Assembly: GCF_900106035.1 (NCBI RefSeq)
Contig: NZ_FNUC01000004.1
Location: 186,001 to 250,000 of the forward strand
DNA: 64,000 nt
DNA from: Jiangella alba
Lineage (GTDB): Bacteria; Actinomycetota; Actinomycetes; Jiangellales; Jiangellaceae
Direction of reading: 5' to 3'
The notes beneath the pieces are model-generated. The model did not search any database. It was not told the origin of the DNA and saw only the letters and a list, made by a program, of their open reading frames with translations. Every line of letters starts with the position of its first letter. Positions within the stretch are counted from its first letter, which is position 1. The position numbers and the translations under genes were made by a program. This document shows, in pieces, positions 57,812 to 64,000 of this stretch.

Positions 57812-59172
57812 GTGGACACCGTCCCGTCAGGCTTGGCGACGGCGTCGATGGACCGGCGGTCCAGCGCGAACAGCTCGCGCAGAGCGGCCTCGTAGGACGC
57901 GCCGTCGGGCTGCGCGGCCAACTCCTTGACCCGCACCGTCGGCTGGTGCAGCAGCTTCTCGACCACCCGGCGGACGGTGCGGGCGATCTCGGCGCGGGTG
58001 CGCTCGTCGAGGTCGGGCAGCCGGCCGGACATGCGGGTGAGTTCGGCGTCGACGACGTCGTCGGCCATGCTGCGCAGCGCGACGACGGTGGGCGCCACCT
58101 GGGCGGCGCGCTGGGCGGTGGCGAACGCGGCCACCTCGTCGGTGACGATCGAGCGGACGGCGGAGACGTCGCCGGCCATGGTGATGGCGTCGGCGACGTC
58201 GTCGTCGGCGGCCTCGCTGAGCCGGGCGAGATCGGCCAGCACGACGCCGGGCAGCTCGGCCACGCCGGCGTCGACGTCGCGCGGCAGGGCGAGGTCGACG
58301 ATGCCCAGCGGGCGCCCGCCGCGGCCCGCGACCGCCGCCTCGACGGCCTCGAACGGCAGCACGACGCCGGCCGCGCCGGTGCACGAGATGACGAGGTCGA
58401 CCTCGCGCAGCACCTGCGGCAGCGCCGTCATCGGCACGGCCCGGCCGCCGACCGCCTCGGCCATCCGGACGCCGTTCTCCTGCGTGCGGTTGGCGACGAC
58501 GACGTCGACGCCCTCGCGCTGCAGCGTGGCCGCGGCCAGCGCCGCCATGGACCCGGCGCCGACGACGAGCGCGGACGTGCCGGTCAGCAGCTCGCGCCAG
58601 GACGCACCGCCGACCCGGCCGGACGACCAGCCCTCGGCGGCGACCGCCGGCAGCACCCGGGCCAGCCCGAGCGTCACCAGCGAGCGGCCGGCGGCGTCGA
58701 TGCCGGTCTCGGCGTGTGCCCGCTTGCCGACCCGCAGCGCCGTCTGGAACAGCTCCGTCAGCACCCGGCCGGTGGCGCCGGAGGTCTGCGCGAGCCGGAA
58801 CGCGTCGCGCACCTGGCCGAGGATCTGCGTCTCGCCGACCACCATGGAGTCGAGGCCGCTGACCACGTGGAACAGGTGCGACACCGCGCGGTCGCCGTAG
58901 TGCACGTAGAGGTACGGGGTGAGCAGCTCGATGGGCGCGCCGGTGTGCTGCGACAGCAGCGCGCTTGCCTCCTCGACGCCGCCGTGGAACGTGGCGGTGT
59001 CGAGGTACAGCTCGAGCCGGTTGCAGGTGGCCACGACGACCGCCTCGGCGATCTGGTGCGACGACGGCACCTCGTCGAGCAGCTTCCCGACCGCGGGGCG
59101 GTCGAGCGCGACGGACTCCAGCACCTCGACCGGCGCGCTTCGGTGCGAGACACCGATGGCCAGCACGCTCAT
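57808..59172 (-). CDS. hemA: Glutamyl-tRNA reductase
   Basis: A 454-residue enzyme giving glutamate-1-semialdehyde from Glu-tRNA. The catalytic Cys50 is in VVATCNRLELY, and GVSHRSAPVEVLE begins the protein. The NADPH domain has VVGAGSMAALAAATL, and the C-terminal dimerisation helix is present. The ATG overlaps the rex stop (ATGA), tying heme entry to redox sensing. Confidence 0.96.
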   Translation of the reverse strand: MSVLAIGVSHRSAPVEVLESVALDRPAVGKLLDEVPSSHQIAEAVVVATCNRLELYLDTATFHGGVEEASALLSQHTGAPIELLTPYLYVHYGDRAVSHLFHVVSGLDSMVVGETQILGQVRDAFRLAQTSGATGRVLTELFQTALRVGKRAHAETGIDAAGRSLVTLGLARVLPAVAAEGWSSGRVGGASWRELLTGTSALVVGAGSMAALAAATLQREGVDVVVANRTQENGVRMAEAVGGRAVPMTALPQVLREVDLVISCTGAAGVVLPFEAVEAAVAGRGGRPLGIVDLALPRDVDAGVAELPGVVLADLARLSEAADDDVADAITMAGDVSAVRSIVTDEVAAFATAQRAAQVAPTVVALRSMADDVVDAELTRMSGRLPDLDERTRAEIARTVRRVVEKLLHQPTVRVKELAAQPDGASYEAALRELFALDRRSIDAVAKPDGTVST

Positions 59173-59903
59173 CCGTTCACCGCCTCGGCCAGCTCGGCCG
59201 CCTGCTCGGCGGTCAGGGCCAGCGCGGCGCCGTTCTTGCGCTGTTCGTGGTAGGCGAGGATCTGCAGTTCGGTGGAGAGGTCGACCTTGCGGAGGTCGAC
59301 GCCTTCGGGCACCTGCACGATGGCCGGCGCGAAGTTCAGGATGCTGGTGACGCCGGCCGCGACGAGGCGGTCGCAGACCAGCTGCGCGGCCCGGGCCGGG
59401 GTGGCGACGACGCCGATGGCGATGCCGAGGTCGTCGACGATCTGCTCCAGCTCGTCGGCGTGCCGGACGTTGAGGCCGGCCACCTCCTCGCCGAGCCGGG
59501 TGGGGTCGGCGTCGACCAGCGCGGCGATGCGGAAGCCGCGGGACGCGAACCCGCCGTAGTTGGCCAGCGCGTGGCCGAGGTTGCCGATGCCGACGATGAC
59601 GACGGCCCAGTCCTGGGTGAGGCCGATCTCGCGGGTGATCTGGTGGCGCAGGAAGTCGACCTCATAGCCGACGCCGCGGGTGCCGTAGGAGCCCAGGTAG
59701 GAGAGGTCCTTGCGCAGCTTGGCGGAGTTGACCCCGGCCGACGCGGCCAGCTCTTCCGACGACACCGTCGCCACGCCCCGCTCGGCCAGTGTGGTGAGCG
59801 CCCGCAGGTAGAGGGGCAACCGCGCGACCGTCGCTTCCGGCACACCGCGCTGCGATGCAGCGGCTGCTGTCGGTGTGGACGACGGACGGCTGTTTCGGGT
59901 CAC
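59169..59903 (-). CDS. rex: Redox-sensing repressor Rex
   Basis: A 244-residue NADH/NAD+ sensor. The winged helix lies at about 25-85 (VNSAKLRKDLSYLGSYGTRGVGY), and the Rossmann motif GIGNLGHALANYGGF at 105-119. The order rex-hemA-hemC-hemD matches the Streptomyces coelicolor operon, which Rex autoregulates. GGGGAG precedes the GTG start. A Rex operator overlaps the promoter. Confidence 0.96.
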   Translation of the reverse strand: MTRNSRPSSTPTAAAASQRGVPEATVARLPLYLRALTTLAERGVATVSSEELAASAGVNSAKLRKDLSYLGSYGTRGVGYEVDFLRHQITREIGLTQDWAVVIVGIGNLGHALANYGGFASRGFRIAALVDADPTRLGEEVAGLNVRHADELEQIVDDLGIAIGVVATPARAAQLVCDRLVAAGVTSILNFAPAIVQVPEGVDLRKVDLSTELQILAYHEQRKNGAALALTAEQAAELAEAVNG

Positions 59904-59987
59904 GACACTCCCCGGTAGGCCGGCACGGAAGGCGACATCCGGGGGCCGGGTGACGAACCCGAACCGGCAGGACTTACGATGCGCCCC

Positions 59988-60016
59988 AGCCTAGACGCTT
60001 GTGAACGTGTGCACAA
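59988..60016 (-). promoter_or_regulatory. rex operon promoter with embedded Rex operator
   Basis: TTGTGC (60016-60011), 17 bp, TAGGCT (59993-59988). The 18-base palindrome at 59999-60016 matches the Rex operator TTGTGAA-N4-TTCACAA at 13 of 14 fixed positions and covers the -35 and most of the spacer. Repression at high NAD+/NADH ratio is the expected outcome. Confidence 0.8.
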
Positions 60017-60040
60017 AGTTGCTGTTCTGGGCTGGATGTT

Positions 60041-60292
60041 CTATAACCCGCCGGTGAGAGCGCGTCGGAGCCGGTCGGAGCCGACCCGCCAGAAGTCGTG
60101 CTGAGCACCGTCGACGAACGTGACGGGGATCTGCTCGCCGTAGCGCCGCTGCAGCTCCGGGTCGCCGTCGATGCTGCGTTCGGCCCACCGCACCCCCAGC
60201 TCGGCGCAGACCGCCGCGACCACGGCGCGGGCGTCGTCGCACAGATGGCAGCCCGGCCGGCCGAGCAGCAGCACCCGCGGCGATTCCCCCAT
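60041..60292 (-). CDS. Glutaredoxin-like (DUF836-type) protein
   Basis: An 83-residue thioredoxin-fold protein. LLGRPGCHLCDDAR holds a CxxC active site, and PVTFVDG is the cis-Pro segment. It is close in size to glutaredoxin-like proteins next to rex in other actinobacteria. AAGGGGA five bases before ATG 60292 supports the start; an upstream in-frame ATG lies inside a long palindrome. It ends 25 bp before the Rex operator. Confidence 0.85.
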   Translation of the reverse strand: MGESPRVLLLGRPGCHLCDDARAVVAAVCAELGVRWAERSIDGDPELQRRYGEQIPVTFVDGAQHDFWRVGSDRLRRALTGGL

Positions 60293-60310
60293 GGAGGTCC
60301 CCTTCCGCTC

Positions 60311-60364
60311 GCTTTGCAATGAGCACGGATACGCACCGGTGCGTATGGGTGCTCATTGCAAAGC
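60311..60364. repeat. 54-bp near-perfect palindrome between divergent genes
   Basis: Each arm is 27 bases; 25 pair, with the only two mismatches adjacent. The outer arm reads GCTTTGCAATGAGCAC, and the centre is ATACGCACC/GGTGCGTAT with no spacer. It lies 18 bases before the glutaredoxin ATG and 69 bases before the HAD ATG. It could be a small palindromic mobile element, a cruciform-forming site or a large operator. Confidence 0.85.
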
Positions 60365-60419
60365 CCACCGTACGTCCCGCCGCACCCGGCGTCGGGCATG
60401 CGGTCGGACGCTGCGCCGC

Positions 60420-60425
60420 TACGCT
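60420..60425 (+). promoter_or_regulatory. Putative -10 (TACGCT) of the HAD phosphatase gene
   Basis: TACGCT ends eight bases before the ATG at 60434, giving a leader of one base or none. It selects this ATG over upstream in-frame alternatives. Confidence 0.4.
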
Positions 60426-60433
60426 TGGCGACC

Positions 60434-61294
60434 ATGCGCTTGCGCAGGGAACGGACCGGGGCCGCATCGGAACGGGTGCGGGCCGACGTCGCCGCCAGCG
60501 CCGCCGAGGCGATCGCCGGCATCGAGCTGCCGTCCGACGCTCGCGCCGCCGCCTTCTTCGACCTCGACAACACCGTCCTGCGCGGCGCCTCGATCTTCTA
60601 CCTGGCCCGCGGCATGCACCAGCGGGGGCTGCTGCGCACCAGCGACATCCTCCGGTTCGGACGGCAGCAGCTGCAGTTCGCGCTCGGCGCCGAGGACCCG
60701 GACCACATCGTCGAGGCGCGGGCGGCGGCGCTGTCGTTCATCGCCGGCCGGTCGGTCGAGGAGCTGTCCCGCGTCGGCGAGGAGATCTTCGAGGAGCGAA
60801 TGGCCGACAAGATCTGGCCCGGCACCCAGGCGATCGCGCAGCTGCACATCGACCAGGGCCAGCGGGTGTGGCTGGTGACGGCGGCGCCGGTCGAGGTGGC
60901 CACGATCATCGCCCGGCGGCTCGGCCTCACCGGCGCGCTGGGCACCGTCGCCGAGCACGTCGGCGGCACGTACACCGGACGGCTGGTCGGCGACCTGCTG
61001 CACGGCGCCGACAAGGCGGCCGCCGTCCGGTCGCTGGCCGAGCGCGAGGACCTGGACCTGCAGCGATGCTCCGCCTACAGCGACTCCGCGAACGACATCC
61101 CCATGCTCTCGCTGGTCGGCTTCCCGTGCGCGGTGAACCCGGACCGCAAGCTGCGCCGGCACGCCCGCAAGCACGGCTGGCGCATCCGCGACTACCGCGC
61201 CCGGCGCCGCAACACCACCCTGGGCATCGCGGCCGGCACCGGCGCCGTCGCGGGCGCCGCCGTCGGCATCGTCGCCGCCCGCAAACGCCGCTAG
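60434..61294 (+). CDS. HAD-superfamily (SerB-like, subfamily IB) phosphatase
   Basis: A 286-residue hydrolase. FFDLDNTVLRG (Asp43 nucleophile, Asp45) is motif I, WLVTAAP carries motif II, the conserved Lys lies in GADKAAAV, and YSDSANDIPML is motif IV. An Arg/Lys-rich segment and a Gly/Ala-rich C-terminal membrane-like helix (IAAGTGAVAGAAVGIVAA) follow. The next genes are an acyltransferase and an epimerase, so a role in lipid or envelope metabolism is possible. Confidence 0.88.
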   Translation: MRLRRERTGAASERVRADVAASAAEAIAGIELPSDARAAAFFDLDNTVLRGASIFYLARGMHQRGLLRTSDILRFGRQQLQFALGAEDPDHIVEARAAALSFIAGRSVEELSRVGEEIFEERMADKIWPGTQAIAQLHIDQGQRVWLVTAAPVEVATIIARRLGLTGALGTVAEHVGGTYTGRLVGDLLHGADKAAAVRSLAEREDLDLQRCSAYSDSANDIPMLSLVGFPCAVNPDRKLRRHARKHGWRIRDYRARRRNTTLGIAAGTGAVAGAAVGIVAARKRR

Positions 61295-61301
61295 CCGGAC
61301 C

Positions 61302-62216
61302 TCAGCCGAACGCAGGCCCGCGCAGCTCCAGTAGCTCGGTGAGCGTCGCCTGGATGGTGTCGCGCACCTGGTCGGTCAGCTCGAACACCACCATGGGGTC
61401 GTCGGCGGCGCCGGGCGGGTAGTCGTCGGTGCGGATGGGCTCGCCGAACTCGATGATCCACTTCGACGGCAGCGGCACCAGCCCGAGCGCGCCGAGCCAG
61501 GGGAACGTCGGCGTCAGCGGGAAGTACGGCAGCCCGAGCAGCCGGGCCAGCGACTCGGCGTTGCCGATCATCGGGTAGATCTCCTCGGCCCCGACGATCG
61601 AGCACGGGATGATCGGCGCCTTGGTGCGCAGCGCCGCGGACACGAACCCGCCGCGGCCGAACCGCTGCAGCTTGTAGCGCTGCGAGAACGGCTTGCCGAC
61701 GCCCTTGAAGCCCTCGGGCCAGACGCCGACCAGCTCGCCGTTGCCCAGCAGCGCCTCGACGTCCTCGGTGCAGGCGAGGGTGGTGCCGCTCTTGCGGGCG
61801 AGATCGGCCACGACCGGCAGCTGGAACACCAGCGTGGCGCCGAGCGCGCGCAGGTGCCGGGCCTTCGGGTGGGTGTCGTGCACGGCCAGCTGGGTCATCA
61901 GGGAGTCGACCGGCAGCGTGCCCGAGTGGTTGGCCGCGACCAGCGCCGCGCCGGTCTCCGGGATGTTCTCGATGCCGCGCACCTCGACCCGGAACCAGTG
62001 CTTGTACAGCGGCCGCAGCGCGGGCAGCAGCACGGTCTCGGTCAGCTCGGGGTCGAAGCCGAACGGGTCGACCTCGAACTCACCGGTCAGCCGGCGCCCG
62101 GCGAACGCGACCACCTGGTCCAACCGCTCGCCGTCGATGCCCAGGCGGTCGCGCAGCGCCCGGCCGGCGGCGGTCGCGACGCGGTCCAGCAGACCGGGCA
62201 GCGGGCTATCGGCCAC
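61302..62216 (-). CDS. PlsC-type lysophospholipid acyltransferase
   Basis: A 304-residue acyltransferase. ANHSGTLPVDSL is the catalytic block (His97, Asp104), with two more residues between His and Asp than the usual HX4D. VWPEGFKGVGKPF is the second conserved block and PIIPCSIVGAEE the third. The ATG lies inside the 3' end of the epimerase gene (11-bp overlap). It is convergent with the HAD gene, 7 bp apart. Confidence 0.88.
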   Translation of the reverse strand: MADSPLPGLLDRVATAAGRALRDRLGIDGERLDQVVAFAGRRLTGEFEVDPFGFDPELTETVLLPALRPLYKHWFRVEVRGIENIPETGAALVAANHSGTLPVDSLMTQLAVHDTHPKARHLRALGATLVFQLPVVADLARKSGTTLACTEDVEALLGNGELVGVWPEGFKGVGKPFSQRYKLQRFGRGGFVSAALRTKAPIIPCSIVGAEEIYPMIGNAESLARLLGLPYFPLTPTFPWLGALGLVPLPSKWIIEFGEPIRTDDYPPGAADDPMVVFELTDQVRDTIQATLTELLELRGPAFG

Positions 62217-63240
62217 GGGCGTCCTCCCCGGTCAGGATGCCGCGGACGGTGTGTTCGACGGCGCGGATGCGGTCGCGGTCGAGCAGCCCGCCGCGGGTGC
62301 GCGCGTCGGCGAACGCGTCGAACGTGGCGACGGTGTCGTAGACGGGGTCGAACTTCAGCTGCGTGCGCATGCGGGTGGTGTCGACGCCGCGGCCGAAGGT
62401 GAGGAATCGCACCAGCGCGGAGTCCATGTCGACGACGCCGCTGCGCTTGAGGACGCCGCCGACCAGCGGCGAGCCCAGCGTCGGCAGCGGCAGCGCCGGC
62501 CGGCCGGCCCGCCGCAGCGCCTGGCTCAGCACCAGGAAGCCGTCGCCGGCCACGTTGAAGATGCCCGGCCGGTGCTCGACCGTGGCCACCCGCAGCGCCT
62601 CGACGCAGTCGAGCTCGTGCACCAGTTGGAACCGCGGATCACGGCCCAGCACCACGGGCACCACCGGCAGCACGAAGTACTCGGACAGGCCGGTGCGGAT
62701 CTGCGGGCCCAGCACGTTCGCGAACCGCAGAATGGTGACGCCGACGTCGGGGCGGCGCCGCGAGAACCCGCGCACGTACGCCTCGACCTCGCCGGCGTCC
62801 TTCTCGTACCCGCGCCGCGAGTGCGCGCCCGCCACCATGTCCTCGGCGAACAGCGCCGGCGACTGCGGGCCCGAGCCGTACACCGTCGTCGACGACTTCA
62901 CGACCACCTTGCGCACCGACCGCGAGCGCTGGCACGCCGCCAGCAACTGCATGGTGCCGATGACGTTGATCTCCTTCTGCGGCGTGCGCCCACCGGCGTC
63001 GGCACGCGTCGCGAGGATGTTCATGTGCACGACGGTGTCGGGCGCGGCCCGGTCGATCGCCCGGCCGATGTCGGACGTGCGAATGTCGGCGCGCACGAAC
63101 TCGGCCCCGCCGATGCTCTGCGTCGGCTCGACGAGATCGACGCCGACGACGCGGTCGACCCCCGCCTCGTCAGCGAGGCGTTCGGCCAGCCGGGCGCCCA
63201 GATACCGGGCGACCCCCACCACCATGACGACTTTGGACAC
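62206..63240 (-). CDS. NAD-dependent epimerase/SDR-family protein
   Basis: A 344-residue extended SDR-like protein. The nucleotide-binding motif is VVGVARYLGARLAERL, with Arg replacing the middle Gly of GxxGxxG. VRADIRTSDIGRAIDRAAPDTVVHMN follows as usual. A canonical YxxxK pair is not clear (GYEKDAGEVE in its place), so catalysis may be atypical. It is coupled to the acyltransferase. AGGGGAGA precedes the GTG. Confidence 0.85.
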   Translation of the reverse strand: MSKVVMVVGVARYLGARLAERLADEAGVDRVVGVDLVEPTQSIGGAEFVRADIRTSDIGRAIDRAAPDTVVHMNILATRADAGGRTPQKEINVIGTMQLLAACQRSRSVRKVVVKSSTTVYGSGPQSPALFAEDMVAGAHSRRGYEKDAGEVEAYVRGFSRRRPDVGVTILRFANVLGPQIRTGLSEYFVLPVVPVVLGRDPRFQLVHELDCVEALRVATVEHRPGIFNVAGDGFLVLSQALRRAGRPALPLPTLGSPLVGGVLKRSGVVDMDSALVRFLTFGRGVDTTRMRTQLKFDPVYDTVATFDAFADARTRGGLLDRDRIRAVEHTVRGILTGEDARGR

Positions 63241-63323
63241 TCGTGTCCTGCTCTCCCCTGGAGCACGGCCGCGCGAGACACCACCCCCGCACGGCCGCCG
63301 GAGGGACTTAGCTGCTCAGTGAC

Positions 63324-63425
63324 TTACTTGCCCATGCGGCGACGCTGCACGCGCGTCCTGCGCAGGAGCTTGCGGTGCTTCTTCTTCGCCATCCGCTTGC
63401 GGCGCTTCTTGATCACAGAGCCCAC
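63324..63425 (-). CDS. Small ribosomal protein bS22 (AURKAIP1/COX24 domain)
   Basis: A 33-residue extremely basic protein ([20 protein letters not shown], ending RRRMGK). This matches the AURKAIP1/COX24-domain protein of actinobacteria, identified structurally as ribosomal protein bS22 in mycobacteria. GAGG seven bases before the GTG supports the start. It lies 83 bp upstream of the epimerase. Confidence 0.9.
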   Translation of the reverse strand: MGSVIKKRRKRMAKKKHRKLLRRTRVQRRRMGK

Positions 63426-63523
63426 AGGGCAACCTCACTCGCAGGTCGACTGAACGCGCGACAGCCGCGCGACCGGCCAAGCCTACCCGGCTGACCGGGG
63501 GCGTCGTCCAATCGGATGCGGCG

Positions 63524-63742
63524 TCAGCCGGCTTCCATGCCCCGGACGTAGGAGTCGCGCAGGTACTCGTGCACCGCGCTCTCAGGGATGCGGAACGACC
63601 GGCCCACCTGCACGGCCGGCAGCGTGCCCGCGTGGACGAGGCGATACACCGTCATCTTCGACACCCTCATCGCCGTCGCCACCTCGGCGACAGTGAGGAA
63701 TCGCACCTCTCCGAGTGGTGCTTCGGGCCCGTTGGTCGTCAT
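63524..63742 (-). CDS. BldC-like MerR/excisionase-type DNA-binding protein
   Basis: A 72-residue winged helix-turn-helix protein: LTVAEVATAMRVSKMTVYRLVHAGTLPAVQVGRSFRIPE is the HTH_17 fold shared by BldC and phage excisionases. In Streptomyces a BldC-type regulator lies at an equivalent place near the bS22 gene. No phage genes are nearby, so a chromosomal regulator is likelier than an excisionase. GGAGGAG directly precedes the ATG. Confidence 0.88.
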   Translation of the reverse strand: MTTNGPEAPLGEVRFLTVAEVATAMRVSKMTVYRLVHAGTLPAVQVGRSFRIPESAVHEYLRDSYVRGMEAG

Positions 63743-64000
63743 CGCTCCTCCGCGACGTGCCTGCGGCGCCCATGGGTTGGACGCGCGTCTTCGGCTACGT
63801 GTTGCTTGATGGTAGTGGCGGATGTGACGGATGGGAAAGGGGGATCGAGAAGTGATTCGGGTTTGGGGCGGGTTTGGTCCTCTCTTGTGATCTTTTGGGG
63901 TGCTCTCGCTTCCTGGCGTGGGGCGCCGGCGGGGTGGGGACGCCGGTCGCCCGCGACGCCACTGTGCCGAGGCGATCGTGATCCGGGCTGCGGACGTGAC
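63743..64000. other. Gene-free end of window with a putative promoter
   Basis: On the minus strand TTCCCA (63837-63832), 17 bp, TACCAT (63814-63809) may drive the BldC-like gene with a leader of about 60 bases. The remaining sequence to 64000 shows no credible gene, repeat or RNA. Confidence 0.45.

Noticed and set aside
61693..63453. 586-codon plus-strand frame across the acyltransferase and epimerase
   Set aside because: Antisense shadow without any domain; the two minus-strand enzymes have clear motifs.
63524..63742. Phage excisionase
   Set aside because: The fold is shared, but no integrase, attachment site or phage gene is nearby and the bS22/BldC context is chromosomal.

Overview
This is a very GC-rich chromosomal window from an actinomycete. 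The evidence is the gene set and its order: a complete nuoA-N operon next to menaquinone genes, a rex-hemA-hemC-hemD-hemB array, a Fur-family regulator coupled to a catalase, a BldC-type regulator, GTG starts, and many leaderless promoters. The layout is closest in style to Streptomyces and related high-GC genera. I cannot place the genus from sequence alone. No tRNA, rRNA, CRISPR array, insertion sequence or prophage is visible.

Left part (1-20.7 kb): the tail of an unknown gene runs into short tandem repeats, followed by rarD, a divergent GntR regulator and small protein, and a polyprenyl diphosphate synthase. Next is the 14-gene complex I operon (nuoA to nuoN, minus strand), preceded by menJ (menaquinone reductase). 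A Rex-type palindrome lies just downstream of the predicted menJ start of transcription.

Menaquinone region (20.7-34.8 kb): menG with two DUF1707 membrane proteins, an isochorismate synthase, menD with a CGNR zinc-finger protein, an MFS transporter, two secreted proteins (one with a sortase-like tail), then menB, menE and menA. A compositionally different DUF3800 gene bounded by inverted repeats sits between menB and menE. A 54-bp minisatellite follows menA.

Middle (34.8-42 kb): small proteins, DUF4229, cytidine deaminase and DUF3806 proteins, an LLM oxidoreductase, two Lrp regulators, a rhodanese, a PLP dehydratase, Dps and a PLDc_N protein. At 35.80-35.92 kb there is a perfect LexA (SOS) box placed between -35 and -10 elements. 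This promoter drives an apparently leaderless 27-codon reading frame that ends in a strong hairpin. It is the best candidate here for something undescribed.

Right part (42-64 kb): a cytochrome c maturation array (ccsB, resB, ccdA, resA) coupled to a histidine phosphatase and hemL. It continues with an M28 peptidase, catalase with its Fur regulator, the MetPS amino-acid transporter, an alpha/beta hydrolase and the heme genes hemB, hemD, hemC and hemA with rex. A glutaredoxin-like gene and a HAD phosphatase diverge from a 54-bp near-palindrome. An acyltransferase, an epimerase, the 33-residue ribosomal protein bS22 and a BldC-like regulator end the window.

The unifying theme is respiration: complex I, menaquinone, heme and cytochrome c maturation, with Rex (NADH/NAD+ sensing) apparently acting at both ends, plus oxidative-stress genes (catalase, Dps, Fur).
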